A stretch of DNA of 28,625 nucleotides from a virus, in IMG/VR virus record IMGVR_UViG_3300048026_000186, positions 1 to 28,625 of that record. The stretch is one strand, 5' to 3'. Numbering within the stretch: the first letter of the stretch is position 1; the number at the start of each line of letters is the position of its first letter. Below the pieces are notes generated by a model, which saw nothing but the letters and a program-made list of their open reading frames with translations, was not told the DNA's origin and searched no databases. The translations under genes and the position numbers were made by a program. Of this stretch, positions 14,878 through 23,343 are shown one piece after another.

Positions 14878-14885
14878 TATTTATA
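14878..14885 (-). promoter_or_regulatory. T4-type late promoter before iscU
   Basis: Exact TATAAATA on the minus strand followed by GTAGTA, between the gene 23 terminator and iscU. Predicted start near 14872 gives a leader of about 27 bases with an AGGAG ribosome site before the GTG. Confidence 0.88.
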
Positions 14886-14890
14886 CGCAC

Positions 14891-14915
14891 AAAAAAAGGG
14901 AGCCGAAGCTCCCTT
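14891..14915 (-). terminator. Intrinsic terminator after major capsid gene 23
   Basis: Minus-strand transcript forms a perfect 8-base-pair stem AAGGGAGC / GCTCCCTT around a TTCG tetraloop, followed by a run of T (A-tract 14891-14897 on the plus strand). It lies 31 bases past the gene 23 stop and immediately before the iscU late promoter, so it separates capsid transcription from the Fe-S cassette. Confidence 0.93.
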
Positions 14916-14945
14916 AAAAGTGTCTCTAATGAGATTCTTTTTATA

Positions 14946-16223
14946 TTACATAAGGTTAGTAACTTTAGACAGTCTGTAGTACTGGTTACGGTCAGCAGTA
15001 AATGTTGCACCGTCAGTAGTACCGTTAGCTTGAGTCACGTATGGGTTTGCAATCATGCCATATCGTGTCTTGAAGCCAATCTTAGGCTGGAAGTTACCTG
15101 GGTCAATCGCTCTAACCATTTGCAGAGGTACGTATGGGCAGTAGAAGATACCAGCATCATATGCGCTAGATCCTTTATAACCAACTACGTAGAACTGTGA
15201 AGCGGCTCCAGTATTTGCTGAATATGGATCAACATATACTTTGTAACGACCGTTAAGAACACCAGCAAATGTGTTGCCAGTATCGTCAACGTTAAGTGGA
15301 CCACCACCTTGTAGTGCTGAACCAGTATCAAGAACACCAGCCATTGAGAGTGCAGCCGCAACATCAGCAGATGTGATGATGAAGTTACCTTTCCCTCTAC
15401 GTGTGTCTTGCGCGATTACGTTAGCATCTCTTTCAATGTTGAAGAGAAGACCTTTGAATCGCTCAACTGACCATCTGCCATTTGAATCAACGTCAAGGTC
15501 GAAAGTACCGGCTGTTGCAGTAGATGCAGAACCAGGCTTAGCGACTTTGTAGATTGTTCTAATAACTTCACGGTTAATTTCAGCAAGAATTTCTTGTGAA
15601 AGAATGTTTGACAACTCACCTTCAGCGTCCAAACCATGGATAGCTTTAAGGTCTTGAGCCAATTCTACTGTGTACTCAGCTTTCAGTGCGCGAGTCTTCG
15701 CAGTAACGGTTGTTTTCTCGATTGAGAAAGCCATTTCATTGAAGTCTGTTCCACCTGAATCACCAAGTGCTTCAGCAGTATTAGTAGCAATGCCAGTACC
15801 TGTAGTAAAAGTACCGTCAACTGGGTTTGAGCCAGCATGAGTACCAGTACCAGAAAAGTCTGTGTCTGCTTCGTTGAATAAAGCCTCTGTACCAGTTTGA
15901 TTGGTAAAGTGTGACTTCATTGCAAAGATAAGACCAGTAGGTCCAGTCATTGGTTGAACACCAGCTACATCATAAGCCATAAGATTAGGCAATGCCCGTC
16001 TTACAAGACTAATGAGAATTGGGTCGTAGTTGTCGATTCCGCCACCAGTATTACTATTGACAGCGACTTCGTTAAGAGCAAGGCGTTCTTCACGACAAGC
16101 CTTCTCTTGGTTTTCAAGAATAACAGCGGTAACTGCTTTCTTGTATGGGTCTTTGATTTCGCCAAGAGCTTCGTGGTCCAGAACTGGAGCCCACTTCTCT
16201 TGAATTTGTTCAGAAAGATACAT
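14946..16223 (-). CDS. 23: gp23 major capsid protein
   Basis: Protein of 425 residues with the gp23 pattern: an N-terminal charged segment, then NYDPILISLVRRALPNLMAYDV (about 65-86) and PMTGPTGLIFAMKSHF (about 91-106), both typical of T4-like capsid proteins. It is shorter than T4 gp23 (521). gp23 is trimmed at its N-terminus by prohead protease gp21, whose sites have the form (L/I)xE; LNE at residues 50-52 is a plausible cut site, leaving VAVNSNTGG as the mature start. It has its own late promoter (16257-16264), an AGGAG ribosome site, and a strong terminator behind it, as suits the most abundant protein of the particle. Confidence 0.95.
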   Translation of the reverse strand: MYLSEQIQEKWAPVLDHEALGEIKDPYKKAVTAVILENQEKACREERLALNEVAVNSNTGGGIDNYDPILISLVRRALPNLMAYDVAGVQPMTGPTGLIFAMKSHFTNQTGTEALFNEADTDFSGTGTHAGSNPVDGTFTTGTGIATNTAEALGDSGGTDFNEMAFSIEKTTVTAKTRALKAEYTVELAQDLKAIHGLDAEGELSNILSQEILAEINREVIRTIYKVAKPGSASTATAGTFDLDVDSNGRWSVERFKGLLFNIERDANVIAQDTRRGKGNFIITSADVAAALSMAGVLDTGSALQGGGPLNVDDTGNTFAGVLNGRYKVYVDPYSANTGAASQFYVVGYKGSSAYDAGIFYCPYVPLQMVRAIDPGNFQPKIGFKTRYGMIANPYVTQANGTTDGATFTADRNQYYRLSKVTNLM

Positions 16224-16256
16224 TTTTCGTTTCTCCTATTGGGGTTTTAGTACTAT

Positions 16257-16264
16257 TATTTATA
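16257..16264 (-). promoter_or_regulatory. T4-type late promoter of gene 23
   Basis: Exact TATAAATA on the minus strand, followed by ATAGTA, 33 bases before the gene 23 ATG. The leader carries an AGGAG ribosome site. Confidence 0.9.
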
Positions 16265-16276
16265 AAATAAAATATT

Positions 16277-17482
16277 TTAGAACTTTGCTGATTGAGAGAT
16301 TGCCTGAGCATATCTGGAAATATAACTGTCGTCTTGGTTTAACCCTTCTACAGTGTCTTCCAACTTATCTTCGGAATCTTGTTGCCCTTGTTTTGGAAAA
16401 TAGTTTTCCTTGACTACTGCAACTTTTTCGGTAAAGATTTCAGTGCTACCAAAATCAATATCTTCAACAAGTTTTGCAAATTTTTCAGCTTCAGTCAGTG
16501 TTAAGTCTTCACTGGCTTCTTTGATGATTGCTTGCTTCTGAAGATTTTGCTTTTCTGCAACAACTTCGATCTTTTCTTCAAGGGACTCATTTAACTTTGT
16601 TTCCAAAGAGTCAATTTTGTCCTGCATTTCGCCCAGTACATCATACTTTTCTTCGGGTACTTGGATGTAGTGTTCAGCGAATAGGGTTTTCATACCAGAA
16701 ATGAAGTCTTCAGTGATCTCAGCACGTAGACCTCGCTCTATGGCAAGTTCATTTTCTTTCATCCAGTTCTCAGCAACATAGGAAAGGAACGAATCTAGTT
16801 TTTCTACCATTTCTTCCTTGAATGTTTCTTGCTGTAACTGTGCTTCTTCTTTTAGTTCTGCTTCGATTGTTTCCATTTCGTTAGCAATACGTGCAGTGAC
16901 AACGGCTTCAAAAATACCAGCTGCCTTAGTCTTGAATTCTTCAGAGAGTTCTTCTTCTGATTCAAACAAACCTTTAATGTCTTGACCGAAAAGAGTTTCT
17001 TCTTCTTCTGCAACAACTTCTTGATCTTCTGCAACTTCTTCTTCAGCAACGACTTCAAACTCTTCTTCGGTGCCTTCGTCTTCAGAAATAACTTCTTCTT
17101 CAGATGCTACTTCTTCTTGAGCAACTACGCCTTGTGAAGAAGCATTGTTTACTGAATTTTCAGTGTCTTCTTCGTTTTCGAAATTTGAAGGAGCTTCTTT
17201 AGCACCATTACCCTTAGGCAATGTTCCATCTTTTTTCGCTTTAGCAGATGCGGCTTTACCAACTTCAGATGTTAAACCACCTTCTTTGTTACCCGTTCCA
17301 CTTAAATCGTCTTTTGCAGGATTGGCATCTGAACTACCCTGAGTAGGGGCAGATGAATCACCTGGTTTACTATTGGGTGAAAGGTTGTCTGCCTTCTCAT
17401 CCAGTTCTTGGAGTTCTTCACTAAGTTGACCAACTTCTCGGCCCTTAGCAAGAAACTCTCTAATCTTGTTTTCTACACTCAT
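16277..17482 (-). CDS. 22: gp22 prohead scaffold protein
   Basis: Protein of 401 residues, longer than T4 gp22 (269). Residues about 30-120 are Ser/Gly/Ala-rich and look disordered. Residues about 105-170 are a long acidic run dominated by Glu and Val (EEEVISEDEGTEEEF and similar). The rest is predicted coiled coil with many charged heptads. It forms the internal core on which gp23 assembles and is later cut up by gp21. Position between the protease and capsid genes is the standard one. It is expressed from its own late promoter, and an AAGGAG ribosome site precedes the ATG. Confidence 0.88.
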   Translation of the reverse strand: MSVENKIREFLAKGREVGQLSEELQELDEKADNLSPNSKPGDSSAPTQGSSDANPAKDDLSGTGNKEGGLTSEVGKAASAKAKKDGTLPKGNGAKEAPSNFENEEDTENSVNNASSQGVVAQEEVASEEEVISEDEGTEEEFEVVAEEEVAEDQEVVAEEEETLFGQDIKGLFESEEELSEEFKTKAAGIFEAVVTARIANEMETIEAELKEEAQLQQETFKEEMVEKLDSFLSYVAENWMKENELAIERGLRAEITEDFISGMKTLFAEHYIQVPEEKYDVLGEMQDKIDSLETKLNESLEEKIEVVAEKQNLQKQAIIKEASEDLTLTEAEKFAKLVEDIDFGSTEIFTEKVAVVKENYFPKQGQQDSEDKLEDTVEGLNQDDSYISRYAQAISQSAKF

Positions 17483-17519
17483 GTTACTGATCTCCTTTTA
17501 GGATTATGTTTCTGATAAT

Positions 17520-17527
17520 TATTTATA
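17520..17527 (-). promoter_or_regulatory. T4-type late promoter of gene 22
   Basis: Exact TATAAATA on the minus strand in the 50-base gap between genes 21 and 22, 37 bases before the gene 22 ATG. Confidence 0.88.
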
Positions 17528-17532
17528 AAAAA

Positions 17533-18186
17533 TTAGATTTCTGACAGTCTTTTCATGAAAGATTCAAAGACTACTAATTTTGCTTCATCCAGTTCACGGG
17601 CAGAAGTCTTACTAATATAAGTCTTTGCCATATCAACTTCTCTTTCTTGCCAGATGCCATTCTCTAGAATCCACTCTCTGTTCTCCATGATGCCTCTTAC
17701 AAATGCATCTGGTGCTGAAGGATCAGAAACTATGTCTGCGGCAGTTGATAGCATGAAATCGTCCTGCACTTCATTGATACCATTACGCTCTTTAAGAGAG
17801 CCTAGTCCACGTGAACTAACTCCCAGTTGAGCACCTTCTTCAATAAGGTTTCTGGCAATGTTTCCCATTGGAGTATCAAGAATTTTTGCTTTACCGATGT
17901 AGTTATTACCATCTTCTTTTAGTGAAGTAATAAGGTGTGATACACGGTCAAGATTAACAGTAGGTCCATCAGGATGACCAAGTTCGCCCATGGCTCTCTT
18001 AGTATCGATGTTCTCTTTAGTGTACCTAGCAACCTCTCGTTGCATAATTTCTTTCGGGTACATTCTACCGTTTCTATTTTTTAAATCTGATTGAAGAAAG
18101 ACACCCTCAATATACATTGATTTCTTGCCGTCTTTCTCTTCTACGATGTACTTGACATCTTCTACTGTTTCAGTAATAAGTTTCAT
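17533..18186 (-). CDS. 21: gp21 prohead core protease
   Basis: Protein of 217 residues (T4 gp21 has 212). The N-terminal YIEGVFLQSDLKNRNGRMYP (25-44) is typical of phage prohead proteases with the herpesvirus-assemblin fold. Catalytic candidates are His71 in GELGHP and Ser125 in LGVSSRG (121-127). The enzyme cuts the scaffold and the N-terminus of gp23 at (L/I)xE sites during head maturation and then itself. The ATG overlaps the stop of the upstream gene, and AGGAT serves as ribosome site. Confidence 0.93.
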   Translation of the reverse strand: MKLITETVEDVKYIVEEKDGKKSMYIEGVFLQSDLKNRNGRMYPKEIMQREVARYTKENIDTKRAMGELGHPDGPTVNLDRVSHLITSLKEDGNNYIGKAKILDTPMGNIARNLIEEGAQLGVSSRGLGSLKERNGINEVQDDFMLSTAADIVSDPSAPDAFVRGIMENREWILENGIWQEREVDMAKTYISKTSARELDEAKLVVFESFMKRLSEI

Positions 18187-18572
18187 TATCCTAAATCTCC
18201 ATCTGCACCTTGGTGCTGTTGTGAACCGTAACCGTCAACTTTAGTTAGTTCAATGATTACTGTTCCAGATGCACCAGAAATTGCAACGTCAACGTTTTCG
18301 CCATTGTGCTGATTGTCTGAGAAACCATTGAATTCAATTGAACCCGATTCGGCTAAGTCATACAGAACGTTACTATCTCTAGAGATAACAGCGGCACCAG
18401 ACGCACCTAAAGTCCAGTGAATCGCTCTGATATTCGCTTTTGGTGACGATTGAGTTTCTGTTGATTTTTTTAATGTTGTTGCAAGTGCGATTGAGCCAGT
18501 CGCAGATGTTCCCCGAACGGCGACAACCCCTTGAACTTGGGTCAGTTTTAAAACGTCTACTACGACTGCCAT
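18186..18572 (-). CDS. Hypothetical beta-rich protein in the head cluster
   Basis: Protein of 128 residues, rich in Ala, Val, Ser and Gly, beginning MAVVVDVLKLTQVQGVVAVRG. The alternation suggests a beta sandwich, and the C-terminus (GYGSQQHQGADGDLG) is Gly/Gln-rich. It lies between the gp68-like gene and protease gene 21, and shares one base with gene 21, so it should be made with head proteins. A head-decoration or tail-related virion role is possible but not shown. No family recognised. Confidence 0.6.
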   Translation of the reverse strand: MAVVVDVLKLTQVQGVVAVRGTSATGSIALATTLKKSTETQSSPKANIRAIHWTLGASGAAVISRDSNVLYDLAESGSIEFNGFSDNQHNGENVDVAISGASGTVIIELTKVDGYGSQQHQGADGDLG

Positions 18573-18582
18573 TTACTTTCTC

Positions 18583-18933
18583 CTAATAACCTTTTTTCTT
18601 GTGATTGGAATGCGGCCCTTCTTGTAAAATATCAAGGTCAACGGTATCACAAGTTTCAATTCCGTGTTCGAACATCACTTTATACCAAGAAACGTTTCCG
18701 TCTGCGTCTGGTTCAGCGTGTTCTGCGTGAAGTGGGCGCCCTTCACCATGCTCTTTGTGCAATACTTTCATCGCGCAATTATGTGTAAGTTTAGGATCTT
18801 CTGAAGAACCTTGTTTAGGAGGTAGTTTATCACCTTCTACACCATCTTCCGCTGGATGATTTGCAGTAGGTTTTTCTTTACTGGGTTTCTTTACTGCCAG
18901 TGCTTCTTCTTTAAACTGCCTAAACGTCTTCAT
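18583..18933 (-). CDS. Putative prohead core protein (gp68 position)
   Basis: Protein of 116 residues. It starts MKTFRQFKEEALAVKKPSKEK, an amphipathic N-terminus of a kind seen in several marine T4-like head-core proteins, followed by a disordered charged segment and a small globular part (SWYKVMFEHGIETCDTVDLDIL). The C-terminus is His/Lys-rich (SNHKKKGY). Gene order (20, 67-like, this, then 21) matches gene 68, which encodes an internal core protein in T4; sequence support is weak. The ATG overlaps the end of the gp67-like gene by 14 bases. Confidence 0.5.
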   Translation of the reverse strand: MKTFRQFKEEALAVKKPSKEKPTANHPAEDGVEGDKLPPKQGSSEDPKLTHNCAMKVLHKEHGEGRPLHAEHAEPDADGNVSWYKVMFEHGIETCDTVDLDILQEGPHSNHKKKGY

Positions 18934-19219
18934 TTGTTTCTCCGTTTTCTACTTCAGACTCTTCTGCAGGCTCTTCTACTTCTACTTCTACTTCAGGCTC
19001 TGCTTCTAGTCCCATTTTTTGCATTTCACTATTATTGAATACTCCATTTGCAATTTCAGCTTTTCGATCTGCTAGTACATTACCGACTCGCTGTCCCATT
19101 GCAATATTAAAATCATCTGCGGCACCTGTTGTGTCGCCAGATGCCATCTTGTCCATCATTGCACGAACAATATCTTGTGCGTCTGCTTGGTCATTCACTT
19201 CAACTTCAATATCTGACAT
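18920..19219 (-). CDS. Putative gp67-like prohead core protein
   Basis: Protein of 99 residues (T4 gp67 has 80). The middle (DDFNIAMGQRVGNVLADRKAE) is helical, and the C-terminal third is an acidic tail of Glu/Val/Pro repeats (EVEVEVEEPAEESEVE). T4 gp67 is also a small acidic core protein that is cut into internal peptides. It begins 3 bases after the portal gene, the usual site of gene 67. The name rests on place and composition. Confidence 0.6.
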   Translation of the reverse strand: MSDIEVEVNDQADAQDIVRAMMDKMASGDTTGAADDFNIAMGQRVGNVLADRKAEIANGVFNNSEMQKMGLEAEPEVEVEVEEPAEESEVENGETNEDV

Positions 19220-19221
19220 AA

Positions 19222-20796
19222 TTATTCTCCATCTGTCTGTTCTTCTTCAGCACCACCTTGCGACATTGCAATTTGATGTTGTCGATCTCTTTCTGCTTCT
19301 GCGGCGTCACCAACAAGGTGATCATCTTTATCAGCACCTGAAATTTCTGCATCAATTTCAGAAATCTCTTCATCAGTAAGACGTAAGATATTTTTCTGTA
19401 CATATCTCTTACTGTATAGTTGTCCCATAAATGGTGCAACACCGTTAAGCACTTCAATTCTACTACGGAGAATCTCTTGCTCTTTGGATTCTGTATAGTA
19501 GACATCACTTGCAAATTCATAATGCAAGTCTTCTTTAATTTCTATCCAATCTTGCTCAGTTATAATACCTTTGAGAACAAGTTGTGTCTTTAATAAATCA
19601 TGGAAAATTCCTGAGAATCTTCTTCTTAACTTAGAAATGAACTTGGTAAATTTAAGTTCATCTCTTGTAATCTCTGCCGATCTACCAAAATTTAATCCAG
19701 ATTGCTGTTCTAATCTAGATAGTGGTACATTTAGTGCTTGATAAAGTTTGCGTTGAAAATACTCAACGTCTTCAATCTGTCCTAAGTTTGCACCACCAGG
19801 CAATGTTTGAATCTCTGTCCCTCTGCCACCTTCTTTTCTTGGTAGCCAGAAATCTTCAAGCATTGACATAAACTTTTTATCATCTCTGATCTCGCCTGTA
19901 CCAGCATCATATACTAGTTTATTACGATATCTTTCCATAATATCTTTTAGATACTGTTCTGCTTTACCAGTAGGTAAATTGCCAACATCAATATAAAAGA
20001 TTCGCCTTTCTGGTGCTCTAGTAATACGATAAATTACTACAGCATTTTCCATCATTCTAAGTTGGTTTGCTGGTCGTATTGCTTTGTGCATATACGATAT
20101 TGGGATTTGTTTATCCTGGTCCATCAAACCCGAAGTACAATATGTAATAGCATCTTTGGTAATTTTCACTGCCTTATCTTGGGCATTACCTGCTTTATAC
20201 TGTCCAGACTTAGTGGCTAGTCCTTTATCATCAAATATAAAATGCTCATCGATGTCCGTAATAACTGAAACACCATTTGCATCTTTTTCTTTCTTTACTT
20301 TCCTTACTTTCTTGATCTTTCTAGGATCAATGTATCTTACATCTTTGATACCTTCTTTTGATTTTGCAGTATCAATTACTTTATGAAAGTAAATTCTTCC
20401 GTCAACATACCAACGTCTAAAATAATCTTGCGCTTTGTCGTTGAAATTCATCAATGAAATGATGTTATCAAACTCAGCTTGGATGGCTTTCTTCACTGTA
20501 GCAGACTGTTTAAGCGAATCAACATTTAATGTTAACGGCTTTTCATCGTCCATATTAGAAATAGTATCATTAATAATATCTTCAATAGCAGAATCAACAT
20601 CTGCCATCATTGATATATCGCGGTACCTTTTAATAAGTTCCGCTTCATTGTTTGCTACACCTTCTACATCAAAGTATGTACCAAAATAACCACCTGCCTG
20701 AATACTTTCCAGGGCTCCATCAGAATCTGGCGCTACGAAAGATTTCTCTGTCTTAGGCGCCTTTTTCCTGTTAATCTCAAATCCAAATAATTCCAT
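19222..20796 (-). CDS. 20: gp20 portal vertex protein
   Basis: Protein of 524 residues (T4 gp20 has 524). Stretches typical of T4-like portals are visible: AIEDIINDTISNMDDEKP (about 77-94), RRWYVDGRIYFHKVID (about 127-142), YRITRAPERRIFYIDVGNLP (about 256-275) and LEQQSGLNFGRSAEITRDELKF (about 362-383). The portal forms a 12-fold ring at one head vertex, starts head assembly and is the channel for DNA packaging by gp17. The C-terminus is acidic. It follows gene 19 by 22 bases with no late box, so it probably shares the gene 19 transcript. Confidence 0.95.
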   Translation of the reverse strand: MELFGFEINRKKAPKTEKSFVAPDSDGALESIQAGGYFGTYFDVEGVANNEAELIKRYRDISMMADVDSAIEDIINDTISNMDDEKPLTLNVDSLKQSATVKKAIQAEFDNIISLMNFNDKAQDYFRRWYVDGRIYFHKVIDTAKSKEGIKDVRYIDPRKIKKVRKVKKEKDANGVSVITDIDEHFIFDDKGLATKSGQYKAGNAQDKAVKITKDAITYCTSGLMDQDKQIPISYMHKAIRPANQLRMMENAVVIYRITRAPERRIFYIDVGNLPTGKAEQYLKDIMERYRNKLVYDAGTGEIRDDKKFMSMLEDFWLPRKEGGRGTEIQTLPGGANLGQIEDVEYFQRKLYQALNVPLSRLEQQSGLNFGRSAEITRDELKFTKFISKLRRRFSGIFHDLLKTQLVLKGIITEQDWIEIKEDLHYEFASDVYYTESKEQEILRSRIEVLNGVAPFMGQLYSKRYVQKNILRLTDEEISEIDAEISGADKDDHLVGDAAEAERDRQHQIAMSQGGAEEEQTDGE

Positions 20797-20818
20797 GTTA
20801 TAATAATCCTATGTCCAA

Positions 20819-21334
20819 TTAGCTTACATCGTAATGCATATATTGGAACGTCACTGTAAATTCTTCAAAAATATCATTCTGTGCATATTGTAATGCAATT
20901 TCTGACATCTGAATTGGAAAAGCATTTCGTAGTGTATAAGTACCACCAGATAATACTTCGTCATTTCTGTCAAGATGCTCAACAACCAAGTCAGACTGAT
21001 AGTCTCTTGGAGTAAGTACACCTTCGTTTGTTTCACGATCATTAAGACCGTTCATCCATGTTTCGAATGGTTTACGTAAAGAGAAGTTTGAATCATTAAC
21101 AACTGTAATTGTCCATGGATCAAAGATTCTTTCACCAGCCATTTTAATTTCACGACCTCTATACTGAATGATCGCGGGGTTTACGTTTGATGCGGGCAGT
21201 GCGGCGCCTGTTACCAGTAAGCTATACGATGGATCAACTCCTGGTACGTAGCTTGGAAAAGCAAGAGAAACCCGAAACTGGTTTGGTCTAGCTCCACCAG
21301 CGCCTAGCCTCGCTTTAAATTCTTCAATATTCAT
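20819..21334 (-). CDS. 19: gp19 tail tube protein
   Basis: Protein of 171 residues (T4 gp19 has 163). The RPNQFRVSLAFPSYVPG (16-32), GAALPASNVNPAIIQYRGREIKMAGER and PFETWMNGLND segments are typical of myovirus tube proteins. It polymerises in hexameric rings as the inner tail tube. It lies between sheath gene 18 and portal gene 20 and has its own late promoter and an AGGAG ribosome site. Confidence 0.95.
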   Translation of the reverse strand: MNIEEFKARLGAGGARPNQFRVSLAFPSYVPGVDPSYSLLVTGAALPASNVNPAIIQYRGREIKMAGERIFDPWTITVVNDSNFSLRKPFETWMNGLNDRETNEGVLTPRDYQSDLVVEHLDRNDEVLSGGTYTLRNAFPIQMSEIALQYAQNDIFEEFTVTFQYMHYDVS

Positions 21335-21361
21335 TTAATTTATCTCCTAGTTGAATATGAT

Positions 21362-21369
21362 TATTTATA
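21362..21369 (-). promoter_or_regulatory. T4-type late promoter of gene 19
   Basis: Exact TATAAATA on the minus strand, followed by ATCATA, in the 40-base gap after gene 18 and 27 bases before the gene 19 ATG. Confidence 0.88.
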
Positions 21370-21374
21370 ATGGG

Positions 21375-23285
21375 TTAGGCACCAAGTTCTTCAAAAGAGA
21401 TACCTGTACGAGTAGCGACAAAGGTCAACGTAATAAAGTTGATAGACTTTGCAGGCTTGACAAAGATATCTGCTCTGAATTCATTTGAATCTATTGTCTC
21501 AGCAGTATTGTTTGTTTCGTCACAAACTACTCTGAAGTCATAGATACCTCTTCTGCCTTGTACATCACGCAAGAACGGTTCTACTAGTGACCTAAATTGC
21601 GCTCTTGTGAAAGCGTCATTAAAGTCAAAGAGTTGGAACTTAGCGGCTGTTGCTACTGCCTTTTCTAGGACAATAAACAATCTACGTACATTAATTCTAT
21701 TAAATGCAGAAGGCTTGTCTAACAAAGTTTTATCTCCGAAGAGAACGATGCCGTTACCAGGGAATCCAACAACTGGGTTGATACCTTGACGATACAATTC
21801 ATCTCTTTCAGTCTTTTTAGGAGAGAATGCGAGTTTAACAGCATTCTTGATTACACCGCGATTATAACCAGCAGGTGAGAACCAAGGATCGTTTTGATTA
21901 TCTGCGACAACACAAGCACCAGCTACGTCACCATTTAGAGGTACATAGACATACTGATCGTTGTACTTGTCGTACATATATTTCCAACCACTATCCATCA
22001 CTGCGAATGAACTTCTAGTTAAAGAACCTCTGTCAGTGACAATTGCAGTTACTTCTGATCCAGAATTGTTTACAACTGAATCTCTTTCAGGTGAAACAAA
22101 TACCATACAGTCTTTTCTAACTTCTGCAACATTATCGATTATATAATCTGCTACTGTGAGTGCGTGTGCGGATGTCATGATTAATGAAACATCAAGCAAC
22201 TCATCGTTATCAAACATTAGATAACCAGATTGTAAGTCAGCACTAGCAGGGCCAGCATCTACTGCACCAGCAAGTGAAGTCTCGTCAGCGGTAGTTAATG
22301 TATCAAATCCAACATTACCAGCACCAGTTGTACCCCAATCTGAAGCACCAGTTGGATTATCCATTACCCAAACATACTTTGATCTTTGGTTAACAACATT
22401 TTTCCAATAGTTAGACTGGTTAACATCATCTTTAGCGTCAGATGCTTTAGATACTCCTGGGAATTTTTCAAGAATAGTTCCTGCAATACCAGTAATAGCA
22501 CCATCTTCATCGACTACGATGATGTGAAGTTCGTCAACTGAAGTTCCTGCATTAGCACCCCATGAGGTAGTAATTGGTGTACTATCAAACTGACCAGCAT
22601 AAGTCCAAGCAGTAGATAGGGTTGCTGTTGCTGTTGCACCAGTACCTCCACCACCAGAAATCGTAACAGTTGGTGCTGAAGTATATCCTACTCCACCAAA
22701 AACAACTACAATTGCATTGACTGCATCACCAGAAATTGTTGCGGTTGCTGTTGCAATCGTACTACCGGTGTCTGGGTTTGCAATGGTAACAGTTGGCGCT
22801 GAAGTAAATCCTGATCCACCTGCTGTAACTGCAATGCTTGCAACTGAAGTGGCTGTAAAAGATGTTAAATCTGCCATTGAGACTTTAAGTGAGTTGCCTA
22901 ATGTACCAGGATATTTGGCTGCCCAAACTCCTACACTAGCTTCATTATTTCCATATGATGCTTCATACGTATCTCTATTTTTAATTAAGATACCAGCACC
23001 ATCAGCAGTGGCATTTCTTGCGGCACTTCCGACTTCTCTTACTGTTAAACAATTAGATCCATATGCCAAAAATGAAGAAGCAGTCATGAAATCTAAGAAA
23101 TTACTTGTTGTTGGTTTCCCAAACAAACTTACTAAATTATTTTCAGAGTCTACGTTTTGTATCTGATGGGCAGGACCCCAACTAAAGTCTCCTACAATCG
23201 CACCAATTGTGGTTGCAACTGCGGGAACAACATTAGTCAAGTCTTGTTCTCTGACCTGAACTCCTGGTGATAGCTGAAAAGCCAT
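21375..23285 (-). CDS. 18: gp18 tail sheath protein with inserted GGxGYT repeats
   Basis: Protein of 636 residues (T4 gp18 has 659). The N-terminus (FQLSPGVQVREQDLTNVVPAVATTIGA) and the C-terminal half (YVPLNGDVAGACVVAD; PWFSPAGYNRG; RRLFIVLEKAV; DVQGRRGIYDFRVVCD) are classic contractile sheath. Residues about 149-224 are different: two copies of a GG-S/V-G-F/Y-TSAPTVTI repeat joined by ATATATISGDAVNA, very rich in Ala, Thr, Gly and Ser. They replace part of the exposed outer domain region, so they probably face outward on the tail. Part of this insert is shared with gene 15. The gene has its own late promoter and a GAGGAG ribosome site. Confidence 0.95.
   Translation of the reverse strand: MAFQLSPGVQVREQDLTNVVPAVATTIGAIVGDFSWGPAHQIQNVDSENNLVSLFGKPTTSNFLDFMTASSFLAYGSNCLTVREVGSAARNATADGAGILIKNRDTYEASYGNNEASVGVWAAKYPGTLGNSLKVSMADLTSFTATSVASIAVTAGGSGFTSAPTVTIANPDTGSTIATATATISGDAVNAIVVVFGGVGYTSAPTVTISGGGGTGATATATLSTAWTYAGQFDSTPITTSWGANAGTSVDELHIIVVDEDGAITGIAGTILEKFPGVSKASDAKDDVNQSNYWKNVVNQRSKYVWVMDNPTGASDWGTTGAGNVGFDTLTTADETSLAGAVDAGPASADLQSGYLMFDNDELLDVSLIMTSAHALTVADYIIDNVAEVRKDCMVFVSPERDSVVNNSGSEVTAIVTDRGSLTRSSFAVMDSGWKYMYDKYNDQYVYVPLNGDVAGACVVADNQNDPWFSPAGYNRGVIKNAVKLAFSPKKTERDELYRQGINPVVGFPGNGIVLFGDKTLLDKPSAFNRINVRRLFIVLEKAVATAAKFQLFDFNDAFTRAQFRSLVEPFLRDVQGRRGIYDFRVVCDETNNTAETIDSNEFRADIFVKPAKSINFITLTFVATRTGISFEELGA
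22614..22841 (-). repeat. GGxGYTSAPTVTI repeat module in gene 18
   Basis: Two protein repeats of about 38 residues: GGSGFTSAPTVTI and GGVGYTSAPTVTI, each followed by an Ala/Thr-rich strand. The segment 22713-22754 matches 25640-25681 in gene 15 at 38 of 42 bases by eye. Confidence 0.85.
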
Positions 23286-23335
23286 GTTATTCTCCTCGAT
23301 GTTAAATTACGGTTATCGTATAATGTTCCTTGAAT

Positions 23336-23343
23336 TATTTATA
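23336..23343 (-). promoter_or_regulatory. T4-type late promoter of gene 18
   Basis: Exact TATAAATA on the minus strand, overlapping the last codons of gene 17 and 50 bases before the gene 18 ATG. The leader is the longest of the late leaders here (about 45 bases) and ends in a GAGGAG ribosome site. Confidence 0.85.

Noticed and set aside
14846-15010. Longer form of IscU with about 55 extra N-terminal residues.
   Set aside because: The extension crosses the gene 23 terminator, the late promoter and the end of gene 23. The GTG at 14845 has a good ribosome site and gives a normal IscU length.
22717-23166. Plus-strand open frame of 149 codons opposite gene 18.
   Set aside because: Antisense shadow of the Ala/Thr/Gly-rich sheath repeats; no ribosome site, promoter or recognisable domain.
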